From a virus, in the IMG/VR virus record IMGVR_UViG_3300044941_000125, positions 1-44,520 of that record: a DNA stretch of 44,520 nt; one strand, 5' to 3'. Shown here in pieces: positions 19,890 through 29,120 of the stretch. The notes under the pieces were generated by a model. The model was not told the DNA's origin, did no database searches, and saw only the letters and a program-made list of their open reading frames with translations. Position 1 is the first letter of the stretch, and every line of letters starts with the position of its first letter. The position numbers and the translations under genes are program-made.

Positions 19890-20612
19890 TTAAGATCCAA
19901 AAAAGCCTAACTCCTGCCTAATAAGCGTCTCTTTCTTACCAGTCATTTGTTCGTAGGTTACTAGGTCCTTAGTAATAACCTTGTAATACTCATCCTTTTT
20001 TACCGTTTTTCCTGATTGTGTTATGAGGTGATTTATCTCGCCAGCCCAGCCAACAAAACTCATTTGATTCACTTTGTCTGCTAACCATCTATCTGAGTAC
20101 CAATGGACTAACACTTCTGGTAGCGGGAATAGCATTGATCGATACTTCTTCTCAAACATAAAACAAGATCCTTGTATCATCTCAGGATCTATACGCTCAA
20201 TAAGTGAGTCTAGCTTCTTTCCATTCGCAAATGGACAAGCAATACGGTGTGTTTCTAGTTTCTTAATTAGCAGACTGTCCCAGCCTTTGCTAAAAGTGAT
20301 GTCGCTGTTACAAACTGCGATGTATGGGCAATGAGCAAGTCTTACTCCTGTATTGACGCTTTTCGTAAACCAGCTATGTGTAGGGTTTCTGGTCTTAATA
20401 AGACGGATAATAGAGTCATCTCTCATTCTAAGACTATCAATAAATATTCTCGTTTCTTCATCACTACAATCATCTACTAAAATAATCTCGCCTACATTGT
20501 CAGTATTCTCTATAAGTGAGGTAAGCATTTGCTTTAGACACTCTTTGGCGTTATACACTGGAACTACTACCGAGAGTTTACCTTCTGATAAGTTTTTTTG
20601 TGTTTGCATCAT
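19890..20612 (-). CDS. family 2 glycosyltransferase
   Basis: A 240-residue GT-A enzyme: SVVVPVYNAKECLKQMLTSL at the start, nucleotide-sugar motif ILVDDCSDEET, then YIAVCNSDITFSKGWD (DxD-like NSD), and a C-terminal RWLADKVNQMSFVGWAGE region. It transfers a sugar from a nucleotide donor. It lies between a zinc-ribbon protein and the GT-D-like gene at the end of the structural operon. Sugar decoration of the particle, or of host surface to block superinfection, are the two plausible roles. Confidence 0.85.
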   Translation of the reverse strand: MMQTQKNLSEGKLSVVVPVYNAKECLKQMLTSLIENTDNVGEIILVDDCSDEETRIFIDSLRMRDDSIIRLIKTRNPTHSWFTKSVNTGVRLAHCPYIAVCNSDITFSKGWDSLLIKKLETHRIACPFANGKKLDSLIERIDPEMIQGSCFMFEKKYRSMLFPLPEVLVHWYSDRWLADKVNQMSFVGWAGEINHLITQSGKTVKKDEYYKVITKDLVTYEQMTGKKETLIRQELGFFGS

Positions 20613-20889
20613 ATTTCCAAATGAGCGGATGAGCCACCTGTAAAAAATTACATTTCTCGCATTTGAATTGATTTGCTTTATGTGGCATCATGACACACTC
20701 TTTACACTTAATAGTCCTAAATGGAGTGTCAATGTACATTGTCTTTTGAGTGAAGGTTTCAGTCCTTGATTTGTACTTTACAGCACCCTTCTTATCAATT
20801 TCAGGTCTAACAACCTCTATAGATACATCTTCAGTAATCCATTCGTTTGTTTTTTTTGGAAACTTACTCGACAATTTGTACCTCCCCAT
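20578..20889 (-). CDS. late-operon zinc-ribbon protein (103 aa)
   Basis: Contains CKEC and CEKC pairs 17 residues apart (TIKCKECVMMPHKANQFKCE), a zinc ribbon, after a basic N-terminal beta-rich part. It overlaps neighbours on both sides (26 and 35 bases). Its location between the polyvalent protein and the glycosyltransferases suggests a virion-associated or assembly protein; function unknown. Confidence 0.7.
   Translation of the reverse strand: MGRYKLSSKFPKKTNEWITEDVSIEVVRPEIDKKGAVKYKSRTETFTQKTMYIDTPFRTIKCKECVMMPHKANQFKCEKCNFLQVAHPLIWKYDANTKKLIRR
20682..20696. promoter_or_regulatory. dispersed palindrome copy
   Basis: GTGGCA-TCA-TGACAC inside gene 20578-20889. Confidence 0.62.
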
Positions 20890-21238
20890 TTCTAACGAGC
20901 GTATTTAATTGTTCAAAATCATTTACCCAATGAGAAAGTGTTTCTTTTAGCCTTTTAATAGCTTGGTACTGACCAGACAATTCTTCTAGTTGCTGTTTGC
21001 GTGAAAATCCTAGAGTGGATTTAATTCCATTCACTAAACCCTCTTGTTGAATATCCCACAAACTATTCGTCAAGACTTTTTCCTCAGCCGAGCGTAACTC
21101 AGTATTGATTAGCTCTAAAAATGGCTTGCCAACCTTTTCGTTTAGAATAAGGTCTGCAATAGCTGCTTTAGCTGAAAGCTCATCAAACTGTTTTTGAGTA
21201 ACTGTTTTCTTGCGATTGAGGCTTAAGATTTTGTTCAT
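20864..21238 (-). CDS. helical hypothetical protein (124 aa)
   Basis: The start is ATG 21238; an earlier in-frame start at 21259 would overlap the previous stop region and gives no better ribosome site. The protein is almost all helix with coiled-coil spacing (QLEELSGQYQAIKRLKETLS), 22 bases downstream of the giant polyvalent gene. A virion or assembly role is likely from position; no family recognised. Confidence 0.65.
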   Translation of the reverse strand: MNKILSLNRKKTVTQKQFDELSAKAAIADLILNEKVGKPFLELINTELRSAEEKVLTNSLWDIQQEGLVNGIKSTLGFSRKQQLEELSGQYQAIKRLKETLSHWVNDFEQLNTLVRNGEVQIVE

Positions 21239-21261
21239 TTTTGTACTATTGTAGCACAATT

Positions 21262-24200
21262 TTATTTTCTATATCGTGAAACGCTTTGCATAAGCGATGC
21301 GGTCTTTCCAAGTCCTAAATCAAACCGTTTTATACTACCTATTTTATTGAGTTTTGGTATGTCTAGGAATGATTTAGCTTGTGCGAAGGTGAGTGTCTTT
21401 GGTTTAGAGTTAGTACCACTAGACCTAGTGCCACTAGACCTAGTACCACTAGACCTAGTGCCACTAGATCTAGTACCACTCCACTTACTACCCTTATTGA
21501 AGTAAAACTTACCAGTAAATTCATCAAACTTTAGGGCTTTAAGAATTTCCATTTGTTGTTTGTTTATGTAGTCGTTATTGTATAACCATTGAACTGACTC
21601 ATTTGTAATAATTGCCCTCTCTCCAAGCGTAGCTTTCATTAGCGCTAGTCTCTTGAAATTTTCTGGGTCAGATAAGTCCCCAAGTGTTGGTAAGACCTCA
21701 CGAAGTGCATCTTTCTCATCCATAGCGGCAATGCGGTAGAACTCCCACTGATCTTGACTTACACCGCTTGCTTTAAGAATAGCCGCCTTTTGTTCGTCTG
21801 AGTAATACTCATTCGTCATAGCGCTATTGAGCGCTTTAAGTACTGATTTGCGATCTTTCATGTTTGTTTTAATTGATTTAGTATCAAACAAAACCTGTTT
21901 GAGATGGTTCTCTGCGGGCACTTGATCTGCTTCTAACATAGTATCCACATAAGATTTAAGAATATCTCTTTCTGCTTTATTACTTGGTTTGAAGTCATCT
22001 GGAATAGTGCTCTTTTCTTTAGAAAGGAATCTAGATAACCAATTTCCCTCACTTGGCTTAGCTGAATCAAACATAGCTTGAATTTTATTTTTATTCTGAG
22101 CAGCATTATAGATAGCACTTCTCGCAGAAGGATCTGCTTGTCTATACACTTCTGATTGTTTTTTGTTGAGCGGTTTAGTGAAATCATTATCAAAGAACTC
22201 TTTAGACTTAGGAGTAGCCCATTTACCAAAAAAAGCCATTTGAGCAAGTGATAGTGGGTTTTTATCAATCTCGTGCATAACATTACCACTAGCAGAGGTG
22301 GTGTACCCATCTAACCAAGATTTCAAACCACCCGCAGTTTTCATTGCCTGACTACCACCACCAACAGGACTAAAATTAGCAGCCATATTTGGTATGCCTT
22401 TAGTAAATGCGTCCGTGTACATATTTATAGAACCAAACCGAGTTGGGTCATCAGAACCAAAGATTTCTCTTGAAGGAGGCGCGCCAGCTCCTTTAGCTAT
22501 TGGATAAAGTGCTGCTAGCAAGTTATGAGTAATAGGGTGAGCTCCAGACAATCCAGCAAGAAGTCTTCCAATCGCTCTTACCTCATTCTTTTCTTTCTTG
22601 TCTGACCCAACCCATTGTTCTGCTGAGTTTATAATAGTTTCTATCGGGTCAAATAACACAGGACTTCCTCTTAATGCCTCAGCCCCTTTGTTAAATAAGT
22701 GGTTGAGAACAAGGGTTGCAGAGAGCGCTCCAATCTCTTTTCTTTTTACCATTTCAGACATGACATGAAAAGCGTTCGCCCACTCTACAGAGAAGGGTAA
22801 AACTGTACCCACTAGTCTGTTTTGCATGGCTGGAGCCATGTCTCCAACACCCCTGCCAGCTACCATTAACTCAGTTAGTTCATCTGCATACTTAACCGCC
22901 TTCATATCTATACCACTACCAGTCTTTTGTGACTCATAAAACATATTCCAGATATATCTTGTTGGGAGTTCATCAGCTTTTTTTAGAGCAGAACCAGCAA
23001 CAGATCTTGTTTTATGTATCTTGCCCTTAATAAATTGTGTTGGGGTATTGTAGAAACGGTCTGCTAAGAAACTAGAAGCTTTCATAGCATCGGAGTTTTT
23101 ATTCAAGTTTTTAAGACCAAGCATTATTGCTTTTGGATTTTTCCAATTCTTTCCAAGAGCTTGTGGTAAGTTACCAAACTGAGCAATAAGCGAACTTACA
23201 TTTCCAAGTATTTTATTCATTCTGATAGTTCCACCAACAGCGTCAGCACTATTTACAACGATGTTCCCAATCTCTCCAAGGTCTTCTTCCACTTTTGTAC
23301 CAGCTATTTCATCTGTTAAATCCCTTAAATATTTAACAGCATTTGGATTAGCTCCATTCTTTTCAAGGATGTCAGTTACTCTAGCAAAGTTTTTAGCAGG
23401 TGCTTCTAAAAATCCTTTCTTACCAGCAGCCTCTACCCAATTACTATAGTTACCCACAGCGTCGTAAATAGTTTCTTCGCCTTTTCTTTGTTTGGCAATA
23501 GATGATCCAGTAGAGCCTGTGGGCTTATTGCTTGCTAAAGACTCCCAAAATCCACTATTCATCTCTCCAATGTGTCTGAAATAATTTTGACGTTCTTTAA
23601 TTGGTTCTAAACCATCTGCAATCCTTCTATCATTGATTGTTTTTAAACCATCTTGATATAGTTTTTTAAACTCAACGCTTGCTTTTTTAATTCTCTCTGC
23701 ACCACTTTCTCCAAACTCTTTAACTAGCTTATCGTAATCAACGATACCCTCACCAAACTTATGAATGTACTCTGATTCTTTTGAACCAGCAGAGGCTTTC
23801 GTTATAGCCTGTGCTCTTTGGTTAAACTCTGTTTTAAACTTAGCAGCATCTCCCTTGGCTTGTTTGAATGGAGCGTATGCTTGTTTATTAACATCATTCC
23901 ATGCTCCACCAAGGACTTTAGGCAATGCTCTAATTCTTTCTACAAAGTTACGTGTATAAATATCACCTCCAGTTGCTTGTTTTGCGACTAATTTAAGAGC
24001 TTGGTCCGCTTGATCTATTCTTTTTGATATACCATATTCTCCTGCGAACATTTCTTTACCAGACTTTTGAGCCTTTTTGAGTATCTCAATTTTATTCCCT
24101 GGAACACCAGCTTTTAGAGCATCCCTAGCCTCATTAGCATTTTTAACAACAACTTTACGAACACCATCTAAATTACTGCCACTTTCCGCTAGTTTTTTAT

Positions 24201-26565
24201 ACTCTGTCACCGTGACATCTCTTATTGGCTGTGGAAGGCTAAGAGTTTTAGGAGCGGGAAGTTGAAGGTTATCAGCTACTTTTAAATCGGGTTTATTTAT
24301 TAAGTTTAGTAAGTCCTCAATCTGCTTGGTTGATTCAATATTCACTTTAGGTTTAACTATACCTTTAGGCGTAGAAATGAAATCAGTTTTTGTGTTTTTA
24401 GCATTACTTAATAGTTTTTCTATCTCCCTAGACACCTTAGCTAGTTCTATTTTTGTTTCTTTAATACCCTCTTTAAGTGCTTTCTTATCAGGAACGAGCC
24501 GACCTGATTTCTTAATCAAATCATACTGTTTCATCATTATTTCTGATTGTTTAAGAGTTTCTTGAAGTTCCTTTTTGTAATCTGGAAGATAATCGAGAAT
24601 AGTTTTCACCCTCTCTGCTACTAAGTTGGTTGTTTTTGGCTGGAGTATTTCTTCTACAGTTGTAGGCTTAGTCGGCTTTTTTTTCTTCCCTCCATCAATA
24701 GTAATAGCTCCCCTTTGTAAGTATTGATCTCTTGTCAATCCTAACTCAGCGGCAACTTTATCGGCGTTTGCATCAAAATCAGCCTTACCAGCTTTAATAG
24801 TAGTCTTAATTGCTTCTTTATCAGCAGGATTGATGACTGATTTGACTTGCTTTTCTTCTATTTTACTAGGATTTAATACCTCATCAATGGTTTTGAGCTT
24901 AGTATTATTCTCTTGAGGTTTGATTTGGGTTTGTTGTGCTTTGTTCCAGATGTCGATGAGTTGGGATTTGGTTTTTGCTGGTTTAATTTTTATCTTATCA
25001 TAATTAAAAATAACAGATTGCTCGCCATCTGGCGAATATGATGCACTTACTCCATCATAACCTTTATCTTTTAGATATTGTTGCTCTAAACCAGACATTA
25101 TATCCCCAGTCATGGGGTCTTTATATGTCATAAGTTTCTTTGCTTTTTCCGTCTCTTGCCAGCTTTTGTGTGGTTTTTTTGTGCCGCTTAAATAAACAAT
25201 TTCTCCGTTTGGTTTTCTGGTTGTTTTATATTCAAAATATCCCCTATCTTTACCCCAATTTATTAACTCTGAACGAGTTGGATAATCTTCCGCTATTCTT
25301 AAATCTTTAGCATCTATTTCATAAACATAGTCTCTTTTACCAATTTGACCGCCACGCCATGTTTCACTATCTTTGGAAACATAAAATCCTTTTCCAAGTT
25401 GTCCTTGTTTTGGTGAGTAATTTGGGTCAATTTTTAGATTGGGGTTTTCAGAAACATGATAAAGTTTATTTTTTGTTTGGCTATTCACAAACTCCTCAGC
25501 ACTCTTATACTTCTTAGCTTCTTCTATGAGAGGATCGGTGGGTTTTTTACCATCGCCAATAGTAATTGCTCCCCTTTGTAAATATTGTTTTCTGGTTAAA
25601 CCCAATTCTGCAGCTCTTCTATCTATATCAGCGTCAATTTCTGCTTTACCTGTTTTAATTACTTTTGGAGCTAAACCTGCACCTTGTCGCACGCCACCAA
25701 TTAAGGCATTAGAGAGTAGGTCTGAAAGGAAGCGATCTCTATAGTTTTGTGCGTACCCACCACCACCCTTAGCAGTGTCTTGAGCCGCAAAGTATGCTGT
25801 TTCTAGCGGAGTTTCAGCAGCTTCTCTGATCGCACCTTTTACAATCTGTTTTGGAGCTTGTCTTACTATCTGATTAAAAGTTCCTTGTTTAATAGCATTT
25901 CCAGAAGCGCTCAGCGCATCATCAGTCAGACTACTCAGTCCTGGGATAGCTTTACTTCCTACTTTCAAAAGTTTATCTGCAACGGGGTTTGTAAGTGGAT
26001 AGATCCAAGAACCCTCAGCTCCTTGTATTGCACCCTCACGCACTCTATCTAAACTTGGTATTTGTCTTTGTATTAGATCGCCAATGGCAGAAGAACCACC
26101 ACCAAAAGCGGCGCCAATAGCGGCGTTTCTAGCCATAAGAGGAATGTTTCCACCAGCTATTTTCCCTGGAACTCCCATTGCATACCCAGTAAGAGTGCCA
26201 AGCGGGGCAGTAATTTGACCAGCAGTTGTTTTTGGTCTATATGAGGAAACCTCTGCATATTTTTCTGGAAGGTATTTTTCAAGACCACTATTACCAAGCT
26301 GACCACGAATATTAGCAGCGCCAAAACTAAGAAGCGCGTCTGCGGTTCTTTGAGCTAGTGGAGATTGTCTAAAAGCAGTGTCTATAGAACCACCAGGAGC
26401 AAAATTAGCTCTATTTTGAGCTTGCCAGTTACTAAAATTCTGCGCAATAGCTTGGTTTCTATCAATAGCGCTTTGGCGTGCATTACCAACAAAGTTACTT
26501 ATAGAATTACCAATAGCTTGCGCTGTTCCTATAGCTTTTTGTTTGATTCTTTCAAGAAGTAACAT
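21262..26565 (-). CDS. giant polyvalent protein with ADP-ribosyltransferase-like domain
   Basis: A 1,767-residue protein, the largest here. Gly/Ala-rich N-terminus; residues about 365-527 look like an ART domain (KLYHVSENPNLK, GKGFYVSKDSETW, VYEIDAKDLRI, YLKDKGYDGVSASYSPDGE, VIFNYDKIKIK). The domain is flanked by two copies of an ELGLTRxQYLQRGAIT module (about 300 and 590). Long helical segments follow, and an SGTRS repeat lies near the C-terminus (about 1697-1717). This layout fits polyvalent proteins delivered with DNA into the host, where the ART part would modify a host target. It may also be an internal ejection protein. No lysozyme or protease motif was seen. Confidence 0.75.
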   Translation of the reverse strand: MLLLERIKQKAIGTAQAIGNSISNFVGNARQSAIDRNQAIAQNFSNWQAQNRANFAPGGSIDTAFRQSPLAQRTADALLSFGAANIRGQLGNSGLEKYLPEKYAEVSSYRPKTTAGQITAPLGTLTGYAMGVPGKIAGGNIPLMARNAAIGAAFGGGSSAIGDLIQRQIPSLDRVREGAIQGAEGSWIYPLTNPVADKLLKVGSKAIPGLSSLTDDALSASGNAIKQGTFNQIVRQAPKQIVKGAIREAAETPLETAYFAAQDTAKGGGGYAQNYRDRFLSDLLSNALIGGVRQGAGLAPKVIKTGKAEIDADIDRRAAELGLTRKQYLQRGAITIGDGKKPTDPLIEEAKKYKSAEEFVNSQTKNKLYHVSENPNLKIDPNYSPKQGQLGKGFYVSKDSETWRGGQIGKRDYVYEIDAKDLRIAEDYPTRSELINWGKDRGYFEYKTTRKPNGEIVYLSGTKKPHKSWQETEKAKKLMTYKDPMTGDIMSGLEQQYLKDKGYDGVSASYSPDGEQSVIFNYDKIKIKPAKTKSQLIDIWNKAQQTQIKPQENNTKLKTIDEVLNPSKIEEKQVKSVINPADKEAIKTTIKAGKADFDANADKVAAELGLTRDQYLQRGAITIDGGKKKKPTKPTTVEEILQPKTTNLVAERVKTILDYLPDYKKELQETLKQSEIMMKQYDLIKKSGRLVPDKKALKEGIKETKIELAKVSREIEKLLSNAKNTKTDFISTPKGIVKPKVNIESTKQIEDLLNLINKPDLKVADNLQLPAPKTLSLPQPIRDVTVTEYKKLAESGSNLDGVRKVVVKNANEARDALKAGVPGNKIEILKKAQKSGKEMFAGEYGISKRIDQADQALKLVAKQATGGDIYTRNFVERIRALPKVLGGAWNDVNKQAYAPFKQAKGDAAKFKTEFNQRAQAITKASAGSKESEYIHKFGEGIVDYDKLVKEFGESGAERIKKASVEFKKLYQDGLKTINDRRIADGLEPIKERQNYFRHIGEMNSGFWESLASNKPTGSTGSSIAKQRKGEETIYDAVGNYSNWVEAAGKKGFLEAPAKNFARVTDILEKNGANPNAVKYLRDLTDEIAGTKVEEDLGEIGNIVVNSADAVGGTIRMNKILGNVSSLIAQFGNLPQALGKNWKNPKAIMLGLKNLNKNSDAMKASSFLADRFYNTPTQFIKGKIHKTRSVAGSALKKADELPTRYIWNMFYESQKTGSGIDMKAVKYADELTELMVAGRGVGDMAPAMQNRLVGTVLPFSVEWANAFHVMSEMVKRKEIGALSATLVLNHLFNKGAEALRGSPVLFDPIETIINSAEQWVGSDKKEKNEVRAIGRLLAGLSGAHPITHNLLAALYPIAKGAGAPPSREIFGSDDPTRFGSINMYTDAFTKGIPNMAANFSPVGGGSQAMKTAGGLKSWLDGYTTSASGNVMHEIDKNPLSLAQMAFFGKWATPKSKEFFDNDFTKPLNKKQSEVYRQADPSARSAIYNAAQNKNKIQAMFDSAKPSEGNWLSRFLSKEKSTIPDDFKPSNKAERDILKSYVDTMLEADQVPAENHLKQVLFDTKSIKTNMKDRKSVLKALNSAMTNEYYSDEQKAAILKASGVSQDQWEFYRIAAMDEKDALREVLPTLGDLSDPENFKRLALMKATLGERAIITNESVQWLYNNDYINKQQMEILKALKFDEFTGKFYFNKGSKWSGTRSSGTRSSGTRSSGTRSSGTNSKPKTLTFAQAKSFLDIPKLNKIGSIKRFDLGLGKTASLMQSVSRYRK
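21417..21478 (-). repeat. 15-bp tandem repeat with CTAG palindromes
   Basis: Four to five copies of a 15-base unit (CCACTAGACCTAGTR on the plus strand) coding SGTRS. Each unit contains the inverted repeat ACTAG-AC-CTAGT, so the array can also form small hairpins. Confidence 0.85.
24204..24218. promoter_or_regulatory. dispersed palindrome, variant copy
   Basis: CTGTCA-CCG-TGACAT inside the polyvalent gene; inner 13 bases are palindromic, outer bases differ from consensus. Confidence 0.5.
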
Positions 26566-26586
26566 ATAGCCCTCTATCTTAGAAGA

Positions 26587-27681
26587 CTATAATAAACCAG
26601 CTTGTCTTCTTCTAAGTAGCCTATCTTGATCTAATTGACTCTTACCTTCAAGCGCGAAATTAGTGTTTTCATTTCCTGGTCTACCGAATGCTGAAACTAT
26701 GGGATTAGCTAAGCCACTAAGTCCTTCAGTAAAGTCTTTTCCATATCCCTCATTAACATACCGCTGGAAGTTTTGGTTATTAATTCCAGCAAGCGCTGCA
26801 GCTAGCGCAGCTCTGTTGTTTTGAGCGTTTATCAGTAAGTTTTGTAATGTATTTAACCCCTCCTCACCTACAGCTCTTTGCGCTTGCGCGTACTGTCTTT
26901 CAATCTCACCTTTGTTCCAGTTAGCAGAAGCAACTTGGTCGTCAGCCCAGTTATTTCTTTCGTTAAATTGTGCTTGATTAGCTCCAAGATTCTTTTGCTG
27001 TACAGCAGATACATTTCCAAGTTGAGCTGATCGTTGTCCCTCATTTCTTCTTAGAGCTTCATCGAGTGCTGAACCACTAACCCCACTAGCCAACATTCGT
27101 CTTGTGGTCGCAGCGTCAGATCCACGAGCTGCTCCTTGCATAGCATTAAGAGCGTTATTATATGAAGCGTAATTTTCATCATCTGCTAATTGTTTTTGTT
27201 CTGTGAAGCCTTTTCTCTTATCATCAATAGCTTTAAGAATGTTGTCTACCATACTTAGTGCTGAATTCCTATTTCCACGAAGCTCATCTAATCTGCTAGC
27301 AATCATTCTGTTGATCTGTTCCATTCGAGTATCTTCTTGAGAATCGTTTATCTGTTTCCAGCCATCGGCAGCATCCCAAAACATTCCACTACGGTCTTCA
27401 ACACGAGTATTGCCACCGCCGCTCTGTTGTTGTTGGGTTGGTACTGGTTGTAAGAACTGACCAGTCATAGGATTAGTTTTTACAATGGGCTGACCATTCG
27501 AAGCTCCCAAAACACTATTTCTATAAAGTGGAGCCCCGTATGCGTTTACCTGATTAGAGACGCTAGTCATTGGTGTTTGATTTTGATAGTTTGCGTACCG
27601 TGGATCAGTATAACTAGACCCTTGAATGTATGAAGTTAATCCTCTTGCGATTGGGGGATTTGTTGGTCGTGGTGTTAACAT
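26587..27681 (-). CDS. internal virion / ejection-type protein
   Basis: A 364-residue protein. The N-terminal third is Pro/Gln/Asn-rich and disordered; residues about 120-310 are long Ala/Arg/Gln-rich helices (IASRLDELRGNRNSALSMVD, later NQAQFNERNNWADDQVASAN). This composition is typical of internal virion proteins of podoviruses that are ejected with DNA. The ribosome site is AAAGGAAAAC. It directly precedes the polyvalent protein, supporting a shared ejection role. Assignment rests on composition and context, not on a named family. Confidence 0.6.
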   Translation of the reverse strand: MLTPRPTNPPIARGLTSYIQGSSYTDPRYANYQNQTPMTSVSNQVNAYGAPLYRNSVLGASNGQPIVKTNPMTGQFLQPVPTQQQQSGGGNTRVEDRSGMFWDAADGWKQINDSQEDTRMEQINRMIASRLDELRGNRNSALSMVDNILKAIDDKRKGFTEQKQLADDENYASYNNALNAMQGAARGSDAATTRRMLASGVSGSALDEALRRNEGQRSAQLGNVSAVQQKNLGANQAQFNERNNWADDQVASANWNKGEIERQYAQAQRAVGEEGLNTLQNLLINAQNNRAALAAALAGINNQNFQRYVNEGYGKDFTEGLSGLANPIVSAFGRPGNENTNFALEGKSQLDQDRLLRRRQAGLL

Positions 27682-27794
27682 AACAGTTTTCCTTTTTCTA
27701 TAATATGTTATTTACTCTAAGTTGCTTAATCATAGAATAATCATAATGATTGCTTTAGGTAACAGATTGCTGTATGTTATACTAAATTAAGGTA

Positions 27795-27850
27795 TCAATG
27801 TTACATACAAAGAGCCGCCTTTTCGTAACATTGAGGGCGGCTCTTTGTAT
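27795..27850. other. interlocked double inverted repeat (A-B-A'-B')
   Basis: Arm A TCAATGTTAC (27795-27804) pairs with A' GTAACATTGA (27825-27834), 10 of 10. Arm B (27805-27819, ATACAAAGAGCCGCC) pairs with B' (27836-27850), 15 of 15. A abuts B and A' is one base from B', so the two stems are interleaved and mutually exclusive on either strand. B-B' alone is a strong GC-rich hairpin but has no T-run, so simple termination is not evident. It lies in the gap between tail gene 27872 and gene 26587. Confidence 0.8.
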
Positions 27851-27871
27851 TAGAAAGGCTGTGTGAGCTTT

Positions 27872-29110
27872 TTATAAAAAGTTGGTGTAAAGTATGCCCC
27901 CACCACTCTTAGGTTTGATTGTAGGATCAAATCTACTTGATAGTGTGGGGTTTGTTGTGCCTGTAACTGAGCCTGAGTAGTCTAGGTGAATACGACCAAC
28001 AGCACCAGCTCCGCCAGCAGTTCCATTTCCATTTGCAGACCCACCACTACCTCCAGTTGCAGTCACTCTTGTTGTCCCAAGAGTTGCATTTACAGCTTTT
28101 AATAAAATAGATCCACCAGCACCTCCTCCAGCACCACCTCTTGCATTACCACCATTTGCCCCATTAGCTCCATTTGAATATAAATATCCATTAATAACAA
28201 TGTTTTTAGCAATTAAAATCATTGCACCAGCCCCTTTTCCTCCATAGTGATTTGCTGCCGTTCCAGCCCCAGCATCGTGCCATCCACCAGGACCTCCTGC
28301 CCCACCACCAAAAATCATTGTAGTAAGACCACTATTTCCACCAGTACCGCCACCATAACCACCATTGTAACTTGGAGAAGTAGTAACGCTTACCCCATTT
28401 GAACCACTAGCACTATGTCCGCCGCCACCACCTCCAGAAGCTGCATCTGTTCCTCTTGAAGCACGCCCACCAGAACCAGCATTAAATTGTGCAGCAGTAT
28501 TTGGGGAAACAGCACCGCCGTTTGAAGATCCAATGCCACCACCATTAGCATTTTGAACGGAGTTATGTGACTCACCAGAAAATCCAGATTGAGTTTGTCC
28601 AGAACCAGGGGATGTGCCTGGAGCTCCGCCCAGAAATCCACACCCACTAATATCAATAGTCCCATTTATAGTTACCGTTTCTTTACACAAGAAAGCTATT
28701 ATTCCCCCAACATCTCCATTCCAAGCCTTAGCGGTTAGCGTATGACCAGAGTTTTGAGTAAAACTAGAGTATTGTTTAAGTTGAATGACTTGAGCTTGTG
28801 AAACACCTGAGTCAGTGTAGGTATTCTGAAGTGGCTTTTTGAGTGTAATCGTACCAGTGGTATAAGATTGGATCTGATTGAGTTCCCAATTACCCGCACC
28901 AGTTCCTCTTGTCTGATGAATTAAAACAGGTTTCAAAGCGGTGAAAGAAGCGTTTGTAGCAGATAGTGAAGTAGACCCAGCAGTCCCAGAACAAGATGAG
29001 TCCACAGGAGCGTCAGTAGCGTTACCAGTGGAAGAATATACTCCATCAGAGCTATCTCCAAAGCCAAGCCACCATTTTTGCGTGTCGTCACTTCTAAACT
29101 GCGTGCTCAT
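27872..29110 (-). CDS. glycine-rich tail adhesin
   Basis: A 412-residue protein. The N-terminal 150 residues are beta-rich and bind into the tail by inference; from about residue 150 to 380 the chain is dominated by Gly/Ser/Asn tracts (GGAGGPGGWHDAGAGTAANH, GGNARGGAGGGAGG). Gly-rich regions like this occur in adhesins where polyglycine loops contact the receptor. It is the last of the tail genes before the interlocked repeat. The receptor is unknown. Confidence 0.68.
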   Translation of the reverse strand: MSTQFRSDDTQKWWLGFGDSSDGVYSSTGNATDAPVDSSCSGTAGSTSLSATNASFTALKPVLIHQTRGTGAGNWELNQIQSYTTGTITLKKPLQNTYTDSGVSQAQVIQLKQYSSFTQNSGHTLTAKAWNGDVGGIIAFLCKETVTINGTIDISGCGFLGGAPGTSPGSGQTQSGFSGESHNSVQNANGGGIGSSNGGAVSPNTAAQFNAGSGGRASRGTDAASGGGGGGHSASGSNGVSVTTSPSYNGGYGGGTGGNSGLTTMIFGGGAGGPGGWHDAGAGTAANHYGGKGAGAMILIAKNIVINGYLYSNGANGANGGNARGGAGGGAGGSILLKAVNATLGTTRVTATGGSGGSANGNGTAGGAGAVGRIHLDYSGSVTGTTNPTLSSRFDPTIKPKSGGGILYTNFL

Positions 29111-29120
29111 TTTATCTTCC

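Noticed and set aside
27805-27850. Simple rho-independent terminator
   Set aside because: The stem is strong but neither strand has a T-run after it, and it is interlocked with a second inverted repeat.
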